Shown here piece after piece: positions 18,308 through 27,789 of a stretch of 47,202 nt of DNA. The stretch comes from Bacillus nitratireducens (GTDB taxonomy: Bacteria; Bacillota; Bacilli; Bacillales; Bacillaceae_G). The stretch is taken from positions 1 through 47,202 of the forward strand of contig NZ_MAOC01000073.1 in assembly GCF_001884135.1 (NCBI RefSeq), written 5' to 3'. The position numbers and the translations under genes were made by a program. The notes beneath the pieces were generated by a model. The model did not search any database, had not been told where the DNA came from, and saw only the letters and a program-made list of their open reading frames with translations. Numbering within the stretch: the stretch's first letter is position 1; every line of letters starts with the position of its first letter.

Positions 18308-18518
18308 CTTTATGCAGCAGGTTGCCATCAGTAAAAATGTCCGCTCTTATAATATTGACTATTACCTTCTCAATGTAATGATAGTTAATAAAAATAACTT
18401 AAATATAGTAAAGTATTCAATAAAACTTTCAATAATCCAATAGGAAGGTCATACGTCATTAAATAAGTATTATACTATAAGAATCTAAAGTGATTTATAA
18501 AAAAATAATAGGGCATTC

Positions 18519-18669
18519 ATGAGAAAGTATTTGAAGCGCATTCTGAAGCAATGGAGGAAAAAAGAGATATTATTTAACGAAACTCAAAGGATTTAGTTTT
18601 GAAAAACCAAAACTACTTAAAGAATGAATGGAGTCGTGTTAAGAATGAAGCAAAGGAAGGTGAGTGAAC
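18519..18669 (+). pseudogene. Small coding relic in the gap
   Basis: One frame reads EKVFEAHSEAMEEKRDII, a TAA, then KDLVLKNQNYLKNEWSRV and a short charged tail before a stop. The even amphipathic composition suggests a former protein. There is no start codon in that frame and I do not recognise it. The rest of 17880-18798 shows no other gene. Confidence 0.25.
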
Positions 18670-18798
18670 TTAAATGTGATACATATCCATGTAATTCTAG
18701 GGGAAATCATATGTTTTACCTATATATAAATTTCAATGAACTACTCCGAATTAACATGGGCGTATTTAATGCGTTTTTTTATGTTCCATAATAATAAA

Positions 18799-18829
18799 AC
18801 ATCCCAGTAGGTTATCTCTACTGGGATGT
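18799..18829. terminator. Terminator of the ECF sigma operon
   Basis: ACATCCCAGTAG ... CTACTGGGATGT stem with A/T runs on both sides; on the minus strand it follows the small membrane-peptide gene. Confidence 0.8.
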
Positions 18830-18837
18830 ATTAATGA

Positions 18838-18948
18838 CTACCCTATCAAAAAAAATAAAGTGAAAATCGTGTATGAAATGAATGTAAGTAATACCAGGAA
18901 GAATATAAACATGGTATTGGAAATGCACCGTTCTATTCTTTTTTTCAT
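18838..18948 (-). CDS. Small (36-residue) membrane peptide
   Basis: It starts MKKRIERCISNTMF and continues as one long hydrophobic segment (FFLVLLTFISYTIFTLFFL). It lies 11 nt after the anti-sigma stop and just before the operon terminator, so it would be the third gene of the sigma operon. The ribosome binding site is weak. Its role is unknown; a membrane partner or modulator of the anti-sigma factor is one guess. Confidence 0.45.
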   Translation of the reverse strand: MKKRIERCISNTMFIFFLVLLTFISYTIFTLFFLIG

Positions 18949-18959
18949 TACAACGTACT

Positions 18960-19907
18960 TTATTTTTTTAATTTGGTAGGGTCAATTTGAAGTTGTGTTT
19001 TCCAAGATCCAGATACTTTTCCAATTCTGTTTATGTGTACATCTAACATGAGTGGTTGTTTGAAAGAATCTTTTCCTTTAGGACCTTCGATAAATGTGAT
19101 GACGCCTTCTGGTCTATCTTTAAAACGAATACCAATTTCCTTTAATGCTACACCTGATGCTTTTAGTTCGAATGGTCCATCACTTGCTCCTTGAATAAAT
19201 GCTAATTGTCCGAAGTACCCATTTTTCTTATACTCGGGGTTATTTTCTTGTTGACCGTTTACTTTGCCGTCATCTTCAAGTTCTAACCCTGTTGTATCAA
19301 ATTCAAACGGTACTACATTTCCATCTTCTTTTTCAATTTTGTAATGAACGGATATACGTGCATCCGCTATATATAATTCTTTCAGATGTACTGTAACACC
19401 TTGATCTGTAATCTTTTCATCAAGAGGAATAAATTGACCTTTTGTAACGTCTCTTCCTTCTTCAATAATCCTATCATTTGAAATTGCATTGGAAAAATAA
19501 GAGGCTACATCTGTAGCTGCCACTCGAACTTGTGGAATCATGGCTGTTGCAAAAAGCCCTACTACCGCTACTGCAGTATACATGAAACGTTTTGATTTTT
19601 TATTCATATTTGTAAACAATCCCTTCTTCGGTTCCGTTTTTTCATTGATATAAGATATGTTTTCTAATTTTGCGTGACTTTCAAATACTTTCCACGCTTG
19701 GTCAACATCAATCTCGATTTCTTTTGATGAATGTACTGTTTCTTCTTCTAGCTTGACATTTTCCCATTGATTTAATTTGGTGATTTCGAGAAATAAATCA
19801 TGGCATGTGTTACAAGTATCTATGTGTTTTGTGAATTCTTTTCTTGTCCCATCAGATAATTCACCGTCTATATATGCTTGAATAAACCCTTTATCATAAC
19901 AATTCAT
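18960..19907 (-). CDS. Anti-sigma factor with zf-HC2 and DUF4179 domains
   Basis: A 315-residue protein. The N-terminal cytoplasmic zinc finger has HIDTCNTC (zf-HC2 / ZAS type). A single membrane helix is at about 107-130, and the external part matches the DUF4179 domain of Bacillus anti-sigma factors. It should hold the ECF sigma factor encoded directly upstream and release it on an envelope signal. The ribosome binding site GAGGAGG lies inside the end of the sigma gene and the genes abut (TAAATG), so they are coupled. Confidence 0.88.
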   Translation of the reverse strand: MNCYDKGFIQAYIDGELSDGTRKEFTKHIDTCNTCHDLFLEITKLNQWENVKLEEETVHSSKEIEIDVDQAWKVFESHAKLENISYINEKTEPKKGLFTNMNKKSKRFMYTAVAVVGLFATAMIPQVRVAATDVASYFSNAISNDRIIEEGRDVTKGQFIPLDEKITDQGVTVHLKELYIADARISVHYKIEKEDGNVVPFEFDTTGLELEDDGKVNGQQENNPEYKKNGYFGQLAFIQGASDGPFELKASGVALKEIGIRFKDRPEGVITFIEGPKGKDSFKQPLMLDVHINRIGKVSGSWKTQLQIDPTKLKK

Positions 19908-20441
19908 TTATTGCGCCTCCTCTAATTGTTGATAGATCTTACGAAATTTTTGCTTGGCTCGGACTAATAATGTTCCAATAAATGATATGTCGATTTGAAG
20001 AACTTCTCCAATTTCTTTATATTGAAAACCAGAAAATTTCATTAATAAAATGGTTCGATCTTTCTCATTCATTTCACTAAGCGCCATTTGTACTTTTGTA
20101 ATTTCTTCTTTTCTAATCCAGTCATCATCTAGGGATGAAATGTACTGTACTTCATGATATTGTATGGTTTTATCTACTCTCGCTTGATGTCGTTTTTCAG
20201 ATCGTAAATACTTATAAGCTACAAAAGTAGAAGATTTTAGTAGCCATCCAGATAGATTTTCAATCCCTTTCCAATTGTTGCGGTATAACTGTAAAAATAT
20301 TTCTTGTGCCAATTCTTCAGCAATCGTCTGGTTTTTGACAATCCAAACAATCTGTTTCACCACGTACACATAGTTTTGTTTAAACAAATCTTCAAATGTC
20401 ACATCCGAAACAGGCCTTTCTTCCGTTTTAATCTTAAACAT
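19908..20441 (-). CDS. ECF-type RNA polymerase sigma factor
   Basis: A 177-residue sigma-70 family protein with region 2 (about 18-85: FEDLFKQNYVYVVKQIVW, AEELAQEIFLQLYRN, LSGWLLKSSTFVAYKYLRS) and region 4 (about 115-170: LLMKFSGFQYKEIGEVLQID). There is no region 3, as expected for ECF factors. A TATAAT lies upstream near 20477 on the minus strand. Which stress it answers to cannot be told. Confidence 0.92.
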   Translation of the reverse strand: MFKIKTEERPVSDVTFEDLFKQNYVYVVKQIVWIVKNQTIAEELAQEIFLQLYRNNWKGIENLSGWLLKSSTFVAYKYLRSEKRHQARVDKTIQYHEVQYISSLDDDWIRKEEITKVQMALSEMNEKDRTILLMKFSGFQYKEIGEVLQIDISFIGTLLVRAKQKFRKIYQQLEEAQ

Positions 20442-20946
20442 GTGGTTAAACCCTCACTCTCATTTTGATGCCTGTATTATAAAGAACCCGAATTGATGAT
20501 TTTTGTAACAAAAATTCTTATTTTTTTTTAATATGTACAAAAAACATTCATCTTTCAATCAGATGAATGAAAAATTGAAATCATTTTGGTTTCTTAAATT
20601 ATTAGCGGAGTTTGATTAAAAAAACAAATAGAAATCATGCAAGCACATTATGTTAGAAAAATTGTATAAAAAACATAGTAGTCTCTATTGGTGAAAAATG
20701 AGATTTTTTCTTCTGTAAATCACTCCGTTGTTAAAATAGTAGGAATATACGTGGCAGAATGGATGTTACACGAGAGAGTAATTTAAATTACATACTTGTA
20801 TGTCAAAGTGCAAGGTACAGTTTGTATTGATAAAGATAGGGGAAAGTAGGAAACAGGTAGCATGAGATTACAAGGAACATCAAGGGTGTTATATCGTAAA
20901 AAAAATAACAGTAGATACAATTAAAAAACGTATTGGAGGAATAGAG

Positions 20947-21020
20947 ATGAAATACACATGTGAAAAAGAAATATTAGAAAAGTATGGCGAGGAAGTAAGA
21001 CTCTATGTATGTCGAACAAT
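20947..21020 (+). pseudogene. Short ORF start fused to foreign GC-rich sequence
   Basis: A good ribosome binding site (TTGGAGGAATAGAG) precedes ATG 20947 and the first 25 codons (MKYTCEKEILEKYGEEVRLY) look like a normal protein start. From about 21020 the composition changes sharply to GC-rich and the frame runs on to 21132 as unlikely protein. Probably a gene cut by insertion of the structured segment. The family is not recognised. Confidence 0.35.
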
Positions 21021-21128
21021 TAAGATGGCTTCCTGCCATCCCTTGTTCGAAGCCAATTCATCTCCCACCTACTCACTGGGCTGTGCCCCTTCACGCTCCT
21101 TGAGGAAGGAGTCTTCTTGGCTAAAAGG
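21018..21128 (-). other. GC-rich structured segment, possible mobile-element end or omega-type RNA relic
   Basis: About 110 bp far richer in G and C than all flanking DNA. Minus-strand reading gives inverted repeats such as TGGCTTC ... GAAGCCA, GGGGCA.AGCCC and CTTCCTCAAGG. Short compact hairpins of this type occur at the 3' ends of IS200/IS605 elements, where the TnpB guide RNA is made, but no tnpA or tnpB sequence flanks it. The identity is a guess; the change in composition is plain. Confidence 0.35.
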
Positions 21129-21309
21129 ATAAAAAATAAATAGAGTTATTTAAAGAAAAGGGGTTGCTTTGTGAGGATAAAGTTCAATATTTCTTACTTC
21201 TAATAATGAGTCATAACGTAAATCTTACATATATATCCTATACATTTTAAAATCCCAACAAATCGATTTTTACAAATGGTACAATTAGGAAAAGAGAGGT
21301 GAACAGGTA

Positions 21310-21417
21310 ATGGACAAAAATTAGGTTGCTTCTCTAAGTATCTTTATCGTTATGACTGTCATTGCACTGGGAGCCAGTCTGATGGGGCTTTATCGGCTTA
21401 AAAAGAAAAAATATTAA
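21310..21417 (+). pseudogene. Small membrane protein with an early amber codon
   Basis: GAGGTG precedes ATG 21310. The frame is MDKN, TAG, then VASLSIFIVMTVIALGASLM and a basic end GLYRLKKKKY. All in one frame, so a single change (TAG at 21322-21324) breaks an otherwise coherent protein of about 35 residues with one membrane helix and a basic tail. Alternatively translation starts at a later codon. Confidence 0.4.
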
Positions 21418-21500
21418 GAGCGGATCATGTCTTTCTCAAAATGGGAAGGGGTTTGCTGTGCAACAAGAGCTTAATTGTATTAAGTGTAGGAGGAATTCGG

Positions 21501-22211
21501 ATGGATGAAGTACCAAAAAATAAAAATAAAAACCTGTTGTTATTGATTTATCTTAGTTTAGGATTGAATCTCATCACAGCTCCATTAGCATTATTTATAG
21601 GCGGGATGGCAACAGACCCTCCAGACAGTACTCAACTTGATTTTTTGAAAGGATTTCTCTTCATTCAAGCAATACCACTTTTTATACTGTTTATATTTTT
21701 GGCATGGTACTCTATCCGTAAGAGTAAATATGCTTATGCTGGAATAGCCTTTTTTTTGTCTGTCATCATACTAGGTACCCCTATTGTTTGGATATATGAT
21801 ATGTATAATTCTTTCGCTAAGAAGGTCTTTTTAATACCTGATGGTTACAAAGGATGTGTGGGTGTCCTTCATAACATCAAGGATGCACCACCTCTAAAAA
21901 TTGAAGATAAGAAAATTATATATCAAGTAACTAAAGATGGACTATTGAAAACATCATCGAATGAAAGGATTGGTAGGGAAAGTGACCTTGATTCTGGGTG
22001 GAATAATGTAGAATTCTATTATGTAGACAAAAGCGGAAACCAAGTTAAGAGGTTAGAAGAAGGCAAAGATATTCACAATGCAGCAGGAATATCGGCATCG
22101 GGATTACAAACCTTGCAATTCATTGTAGGAACAAAGAAAGAAGCAGAAGAACATTCACAATTCTCATTTTGTTTTAACGAAGAACAACAACGGCAAATTG
22201 ATCAGAAGTAA
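21501..22211 (+). CDS. Membrane protein with DUF6843-like C-terminal domain
   Basis: 236 residues from the ATG at 21501, chosen because AGGAGG lies 8 nt upstream; the frame itself is open further left. Three hydrophobic segments (about 12-35, 51-70, 78-98) are followed by a soluble domain beginning IPDGYKGCVGVLHN and containing FYYVDKSGNQ. This domain resembles DUF6843 of Bacillus membrane proteins. No function is known. It stands alone; 22212-22856 holds no recognisable gene. Confidence 0.7.
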   Translation: MDEVPKNKNKNLLLLIYLSLGLNLITAPLALFIGGMATDPPDSTQLDFLKGFLFIQAIPLFILFIFLAWYSIRKSKYAYAGIAFFLSVIILGTPIVWIYDMYNSFAKKVFLIPDGYKGCVGVLHNIKDAPPLKIEDKKIIYQVTKDGLLKTSSNERIGRESDLDSGWNNVEFYYVDKSGNQVKRLEEGKDIHNAAGISASGLQTLQFIVGTKKEAEEHSQFSFCFNEEQQRQIDQK

Positions 22212-22439
22212 GTCATATATTCATATGGATGATTAGGAGGAAGCATTTGTAGTAGCCTCAAGTCGAGAGCATTCCGTTACTAATATGTTTTATACATCTA
22301 ATCCTATTTAATAGGGTGGTTTTGAAAGATGGAACTCCCGCATTCGAAAATGATGTAAATAAGTTGTCCAAATGGGCAGCTTATTGTTTGTTTTTGGGTT
22401 ACTTCAATATCTAAGCTAAATGTCTATTTAGCAGAACTA

Positions 22440-22461
22440 AAAAAAGACGCCATAAGGCGCC
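22440..22461 (-). terminator. Possible minus-strand terminator
   Basis: GGCGCCTTATGGCGTC followed by a T-run on the minus strand. No gene precedes it in the 400 nt to its right, so it may serve a lost gene or an RNA. Confidence 0.4.
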
Positions 22462-22856
22462 CCCAACTTGGGTTAATGAGGTTTTAGTTTTCCAATCTAA
22501 AGAAATTTTGTATCAGCTCACAAAGAGAGTATATCATAACATCCAAGACAAATAATATGCATTCATACATATCGAAATAAATCTTGTATTCTTGCACTGA
22601 TGGACCAGGAATAGCAAGATATGAAACATATCAACGCTGTGAAAATATCAACTCTAGGATGTACTTACTTGCAATTAAATCCCAAAGATAATACATACAT
22701 TACTAGTAGAAATCAGATTGTGATTCTACCTGCTAGCTAGTATATAGCCTTAGGATATGTGTTTGTTATTGCTTCTTGCAACAAGCATAGGATTATTTTT
22801 TAGTATATGAACGAATAAAGCGATTAATTTCTGATATGACATGTTTTAATATCACA

Positions 22857-22894
22857 AAAGCCATCACGCAATGATGATTGCATGGTGGCTTTTG
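22857..22894. terminator. Terminator of the alpha/beta hydrolase gene
   Basis: AAAAGCCATCACGCAAT ... ATTGCATGGTGGCTTTT imperfect hairpin just past the hydrolase stop (minus strand). Confidence 0.7.
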
Positions 22895-22902
22895 TTGTTT
22901 TC

Positions 22903-24285
22903 TTATTTCTTTGTCGCATTGACCCATGCAACAATATCCTGGATGACATACGCAGGAACATTGGAAGGGACTTCGTATTCACTAGGATGACTGAATTCCC
23001 CGTCTCCCTCCGTGAAAAAGTGATTCAATTTCGGGTATTCTTTGAACTGAACATTACTGTAGCTTGAAAGTCCTTCTTGCCATCTCGTAAACTCATCTTT
23101 TACTGTTACTTGATAATCACGTGCGCCTTGCAGAATTAGTAATGGTTCTTTTCGTGATTTCGCTTCCTCAACTGGACGCCAACGAGTTACATCATACATG
23201 AAATGTGGAGAAAGATAATTGTAACCAGCTGGTGGATGATCTGGATCAAAAGTTGGATCCTCAATATAGGCAAATTGTTTTTTTAGTTCATCAATATATT
23301 CCTTTGGCGCCCCGAGGTACTGATACTGATCAAGGAATATGTCAGTAAAAGGACGCGCAGGTGGTGCCATTAAAATACTTCCTCTCACAAGTGATGCAGG
23401 TGCTTTGCTTAATATACGTGGCATTGTGCCAGCTCCTTGACTATGTCCGAGAATGAAAATGTTAGCAGGGTCAATGCCTTCCTGTTGTGCTGCCGATTTA
23501 GCTGCATATATGGCATCATCTGTAGTATCACGGTCTAAGGTAGCAGGTTCTGCACTCATTTTAAAACCGTGTTCTAAGGAACGTTTCTCATAACGTAACA
23601 CGGCGATACCGCTTGATGAAAGACCAGCTGCAAGGTCTCTAAAGATTTTAGCTCCCATAAATGTACTATCACGATCATGTGGACCAGAACCGTGAACAAG
23701 AACAACAACAGGCACTTTTTCGCCAGCTTTATGTTTTGGAACCGTTAATGTGGCTGGTAACGGGTATGTAGCATTTCCAATGACGATTTCGCGTTCTTGA
23801 TAGGAATCAGGTTGGTCGTAGCTAGGATGCGGGATGGTATAAGATTTCTCGGGCGTCGTTCTTACTCCAACTTCATCTACTTTGCCGCCAGGCGTGAATT
23901 TAAGGAGTAGTGGAATAGTAGTTCCTTCGATAGCTCCTTGTATTTCAACCGTTTGATGGACCAAGTTTCGTTCTTTTATAACAGGCGTTCCCATGCTTGT
24001 AATCCTGCTCCCGCCACTTTGTGTCCACCAGCTTTGTAATATATTTGCTGTAAACCTGGATTGAAAAGCTGCAGATGTCAATTGAAGTGCCTCTGCATAT
24101 TTACCTTGCTGGAGATATTCAAAAAATAAAGACGTACGCTCCGTTAAAGAGACTTGTTTCTTTTCTGCAGTTTGTGTCCCTAGTGTATCCGCGTGAATAG
24201 TTGTTGTAAGCGGAAAAGAAGAAACTCCTAAAGATAAGAGTAGGGTAAAAGAAAGTGCTAATTTTTGTAACTTCTTTTTTTTCAT
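22903..24285 (-). CDS. Secreted alpha/beta hydrolase with N-terminal DUF3887
   Basis: A 460-residue exported hydrolase. The signal peptide is about 1-32 (MKKKKLQKLALSFTLLLSLG...IHA). A DUF3887-type domain (about 45-130, FFEYLQQGKYAEALQL) precedes the catalytic domain. The latter has VVLVHGSGPHDRD (oxyanion region), nucleophile Ser282 in LGHSQGAG, Asp390 in QGARDYQV and His422 in LNHFF, a complete triad. Proteins of this build are annotated as acyl hydrolases or dienelactone-hydrolase-like esterases; the substrate is unknown. A ribosome binding site (GGAGG) is present. It has its own terminator. Confidence 0.88.
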   Translation of the reverse strand: MKKKKLQKLALSFTLLLSLGVSSFPLTTTIHADTLGTQTAEKKQVSLTERTSLFFEYLQQGKYAEALQLTSAAFQSRFTANILQSWWTQSGGSRITSMGTPVIKERNLVHQTVEIQGAIEGTTIPLLLKFTPGGKVDEVGVRTTPEKSYTIPHPSYDQPDSYQEREIVIGNATYPLPATLTVPKHKAGEKVPVVVLVHGSGPHDRDSTFMGAKIFRDLAAGLSSSGIAVLRYEKRSLEHGFKMSAEPATLDRDTTDDAIYAAKSAAQQEGIDPANIFILGHSQGAGTMPRILSKAPASLVRGSILMAPPARPFTDIFLDQYQYLGAPKEYIDELKKQFAYIEDPTFDPDHPPAGYNYLSPHFMYDVTRWRPVEEAKSRKEPLLILQGARDYQVTVKDEFTRWQEGLSSYSNVQFKEYPKLNHFFTEGDGEFSHPSEYEVPSNVPAYVIQDIVAWVNATKK

Positions 24286-24323
24286 CCTGTTTAACCTCCA
24301 AAATGTAATGGTGTGAAATAGGG

Positions 24324-24488
24324 ATGGTAATTAGTGGAATGTGTCCCTATTGTGGTTTCGGTACATGTAAGGGGGAATCCTGCGTACATATCATAAAAAG
24401 TAAACTTGATAGAGTGGAGGAGTTTTGCGATGGTTCAATACATAAATCAGTGCTAAATCATAGAAATCGATCATTTTTCCAACAATGA
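24324..24488 (+). CDS. Small Cys-rich protein (54 residues)
   Basis: Too short for common cutoffs. The product starts MVISGMCPYCGFGTCKGESC, which has four Cys in a CxxC-x4-C-x4-C arrangement plus a later FCDG, suggesting zinc or iron-sulfur binding. The ribosome binding site (AAATAGGG) is weak. It resembles the CPYCG start of some Fe-S oxidoreductases, but the rest of such an enzyme is absent. It may be a small metal-binding protein or a gene fragment. Confidence 0.4.
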   Translation: MVISGMCPYCGFGTCKGESCVHIIKSKLDRVEEFCDGSIHKSVLNHRNRSFFQQ

Positions 24489-24543
24489 TTCCAATCCCGT
24501 TATGATGTAGGGAAAGAAATATAAGAAGAGAGGGAGGCATACG

Positions 24544-25638
24544 ATGTAGAAATTTTTGTGGTTCATTTCTACATTGTGCATGTTTTTAGGATTGGTAGCA
24601 GGGTGTAGTAGCAAAGATGACACTGGGATTTCCATTACAAGAAATGTAGCGGAGATAGACCAGCAGAAAGGAAGCGAAACAAAACAAAATAAAACTGAAC
24701 AGGATAGTTATGAGGCAGCGTCCGTACCTATAAAAAAGAAGAAGATACGGGTAAACTGAAGAATCCAGAATTGGTCAATCAGGTGATGAAGCCAGTATCT
24801 GGGGAGAGTAAGAAACAAAATGCAAATAGGATCATCAAAGCTACGATACTGGAACATATCGACGGCGATACGCTTCGCGTGAAGTTAGCGAACGGTAAAG
24901 TAGAAGTTGTGAGATTTTTATGTATTGATACACCTGAAGTACATCATCCAAGACTAGGGCTCCAACCATTCGGATTAGAAGGAGCAGCATTTACCGCAAA
25001 TTATGCACCAGTGGGAAAAGAAGTAGAGTTAGAAATGGATGTAGGGGAACGTGATAAGTTTACAAGATTAGTGGTCTACGTGTTGGTCGAGGGACAACTC
25101 TTAAATCGAATGCTTGTGGAAAGGGGATTGGCACATGTTGCCTATATTTATCAGCCTAATACGAAGTATGTAGATTATTTGGAGAAGACGCAAAAGAAAG
25201 CGCAAAAAGATAAACGTGGCATTTGGAGTGTGGAGGATTATGCAACATCAAAAGGGTATGATGCGTCTAAAATAAAAGAAAAGTAGAACAGAAGTTGAAA
25301 ATACGACAAACAAATTAGGTATGCATTTGAAAGAAAATGGCTCACCTGATTATGTAATCGGAGAAGTATCAAAAGTAGGAACGATGGAAGATGAGGGAGA
25401 CGGTGCTACTCAATATGTCGTAGTGGAGTATCCATCGGTAAATGGGGAGAAAGATATTATTGACGTGTTCCTAACAAAGGGACAAGTATTTAAAACTGGT
25501 GAGAAAGTCAAAATTGATATGAAGTATGTAGGCTGGGGCGGCATTTCGATTAACTACAACACAGTTGATCATATCGAAAAAGTGCATGAGGTAAACAATA
25601 GCACTCAGAATAATGATGATGTGCGGATTTGGTCTTAA
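24544..25638 (+). pseudogene. Thermonuclease-family lipoprotein, broken by a stop and frameshifts
   Basis: AGAGGGAGG precedes ATG 24544, but codon 2 is TAG. Past it the frame encodes a lipoprotein signal (KFLWFISTLCMFLGLVAGCS, lipobox LVAGC). A base missing from the A-run near 24738 shifts the frame. The next frame (to 25286) is a complete SNase-type nuclease domain: HIDGDTLRVKL, VRFLCIDTPEVHHP, GERDKFTRLVVYVLV and GLAHVAYI, with the catalytic Arg/Glu positions present. A second shift near 25280 leads to a C-terminal domain (DYVIGEVSKVGTMEDEG, KVKIDMKYVGWGG). Read through, it would be one secreted DNA-degrading lipoprotein. An internal TTG (24556) could still start the signal part, but the frameshift remains. 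Confidence 0.75.
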
Positions 25639-25739
25639 TAAGATTAGTAATATCCAGAATCAAAACAGTGAGACGTTCTTATGTTGTAAAAGCTATACTG
25701 TAGTGAATATGGAGCATAAAATTCATTTCAATATAAGAA

Positions 25740-25773
25740 AGGAGAGGAGTCTATTCTATGACTCCTCTCCTTT
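25740..25773. terminator. Bidirectional terminator
   Basis: GGAGAGGAGTC ... GACTCCTCTCC perfect hairpin with T-rich tail, between the convergent nuclease pseudogene and the SunI-like gene. Confidence 0.8.
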
Positions 25774-25815
25774 GCTTTATTCACACTTTGTTTGATTCAA
25801 TTTATATGACCTTTT

Positions 25816-26070
25816 TTAAGCACGAATAGCCTTTAAAATCGACACTTTGTTCGTAGTAAACAGTACATAATTTTGTTTTACCGTTTTGATTAAAATACGG
25901 TCTGTTGTCCCATATGCTGCTCCAATACGGATTGCACTAGGATCTTCAACGCCAGCGTAGGTAGCATCTTCAGTAACCTCAATCACATCGCGTAAAGGGA
26001 TTGTAACCTTCGCCAATTGCCATTTAATTATTAATTCTTCTTCTGTTTTTTTTACATCAATACCTAGCAT
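25816..26070 (-). CDS. SunI/YnzG-like small protein (PH-like fold)
   Basis: An 84-residue protein starting [19 protein letters not shown], with [29 protein letters not shown] and YVLFTTNK. This matches the SunI/YnzG family; SunI gives immunity against sublancin in B. subtilis, but most homologues have no tested role. The usual N-terminal membrane segment of SunI is not evident. Single gene with its own terminator at 25740. No bacteriocin gene is seen next to it. Confidence 0.75.
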   Translation of the reverse strand: MLGIDVKKTEEELIIKWQLAKVTIPLRDVIEVTEDATYAGVEDPSAIRIGAAYGTTDRILIKTVKQNYVLFTTNKVSILKAIRA

Positions 26071-26328
26071 TATACCAAGACCTTTCTATAATAGAATGCT
26101 ACACTTCTGATTTTATTATACAAATTTTTAGATTATTTATCTATATGTACGACTAGAATTGGTTTCTACGTGTTCGTATCTAAAGCCTTTCCAACGTATA
26201 GAAGGATATGCTGTCTTTCTGTTATAAAATATGTTAAGAACAAAAGTTCACATCAAGTTAATATGAATTTGATATGGTTGCAGTATGATGAACGAGAAAC
26301 ATTTAGAGTGGCAGGAAGGAAATGAATT

Positions 26329-27042
26329 ATGAGACTTAAATTAGTAGGAATCTTCACTTGTATGATTGTGGTGTTAGGTATTTTTATTCTTTACACCAAC
26401 ATATCTATTGGTAAAGGACCAAATAGGACAAACTATGAAAATCGTGAAAACTCCATAAATAAAGAGAAAGAAAGTTCTTTTGCTAGTATAGAGGCTGTAG
26501 TGAATAAGGAATATGGATTGCCTGAAAACTATAAGCCAAATGATTTAGTTGTCCCAAATGTACCATTCTCATTTAGTGGAACGGTAGAAAAGAGTCACCT
26601 TCGTAAAGAGGCAGCTGACGCACTAGAAAAGTTATTTGATTTAGCAAAACAAGAAGGAATTCAGCTGAATGCAGTTTCAGGATTTCGTTCCTATGAGTAT
26701 CAAAAGAATCTGTATGCCAGCAATGTTAAAAAGAATGGGCAAGAGCATACGGATCGTTTTTCGGCAAAGCCTGGACATAGTGAACATCAAACAGGGTTAA
26801 CAATGGATGTTTCTTCTAAAAGCGCGAACAATGAACTAGAGCTATCCTTTGCGAATACGAAGGAAGGCAAATGGCTAAAAGATAACGCACATCGTGCAGG
26901 GTTTATCATTCGTTACCCAAAAGGTAAGGAGAGTATTACTGGATATGCGTATGAGCCTTGGCACATACGCTACGTTGGAGATATTGCTGAAAATATATAT
27001 AAGAAACACTTAACTTTAGAAGAATATATGAATATGAAATAA
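26329..27042 (+). CDS. D-alanyl-D-alanine carboxypeptidase, VanY type (M15B)
   Basis: A 237-residue membrane-anchored or secreted peptidase that removes the terminal D-Ala of cell-wall stem peptides. N-terminal hydrophobic anchor about 5-25, then a linker and the catalytic domain with SGFRSYEYQ, zinc ligands His153 and Asp160 (HSEHQTGLTMD), catalytic Glu209 and third ligand His212 in EPWHIRYVG. AAGGAAATG precedes the start. Length and motifs are complete. It may adjust peptidoglycan or help against glycopeptides. Confidence 0.93.
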   Translation: MRLKLVGIFTCMIVVLGIFILYTNISIGKGPNRTNYENRENSINKEKESSFASIEAVVNKEYGLPENYKPNDLVVPNVPFSFSGTVEKSHLRKEAADALEKLFDLAKQEGIQLNAVSGFRSYEYQKNLYASNVKKNGQEHTDRFSAKPGHSEHQTGLTMDVSSKSANNELELSFANTKEGKWLKDNAHRAGFIIRYPKGKESITGYAYEPWHIRYVGDIAENIYKKHLTLEEYMNMK

Positions 27043-27130
27043 GAGGAGATATTTAATCGCTTGAAGAATGTATATATTTTGTTCGACAAAATAATATTGT
27101 TGATAATTAATACAATTTTTCTAAAAAGGC

Positions 27131-27617
27131 ATGGTGGTTGTTATGAAGCTATTAGGGAATAAATTTACGCATGCATATGCTTCTGGTGCAAACGCAATTG
27201 CTATCCAGGTGGATCATCATAAAATAAAACGATATATACTAAAGTACAGTGATTTACGGCATATTGGTGTGTCATGATGATGAGTGTGAATGCGGATGTA
27301 TGGATTCACACTTACATGAAACAGAAACCATACGGAACGAGGTTATACCGAGTGATATAGTAAGTGATACATGGATTACAGTTTTAGTAGATGAAAGACT
27401 GTATGCCATACATAAACCGTTTTTTGAGATTATCTATGATGGGGATATTTCATTACTAAGAATTGAAATTGAAGAGAATTACGATGATTTTGTAGGCTTC
27501 GATACACTATTCGTCTTTGATGGTTTACTTCATCATGAAACAGACCACATGATTGAAGAACAAGCAGGTTATCAATACCTTTTTATAAAAACTTCAATAA
27601 ACGCAGCTGTTAGTTGA
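27131..27617 (+). pseudogene. Unknown protein split by a frameshift
   Basis: The first frame (best start ATG 27143) encodes MKLLGNKFTHAYASGANAIA and stops at 27272. The second frame, overlapping it, reads VCHDDECECGCMDSHLHETE through to 27617 with FVFDGLLHHETDHM and GYQYLFIK. The first frame's ...LRHIGV joins naturally to ...HDDECECGC, so one base change near 27270 split a protein of about 158 residues. The Cys/His-rich middle may bind metal. The family is not recognised. Confidence 0.5.
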
Positions 27618-27644
27618 ACTATATTCTTGCATGATTAACATATA

Positions 27645-27688
27645 AAAACGAGATTCACATTTCTTTTAGTCTAGGAGTATCTCGTTTT
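27645..27688 (+). terminator. Terminator
   Basis: AAAACGAGAT ... ATCTCGTTTT stem after the split gene. Confidence 0.7.
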
Positions 27689-27789
27689 CCTTAACTTGAT
27701 GACGATGTTACCATAGAACTTTATCGTTTTCCAAATGACAAGTAGTATTTAAAAATACATAAACTTGAACTACTATATTGTGGGAGTTC

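Noticed and set aside
22212-22856. Search for genes in the 645-bp gap
   Set aside because: Only short broken frames and one hairpin (22440-22461) were seen.
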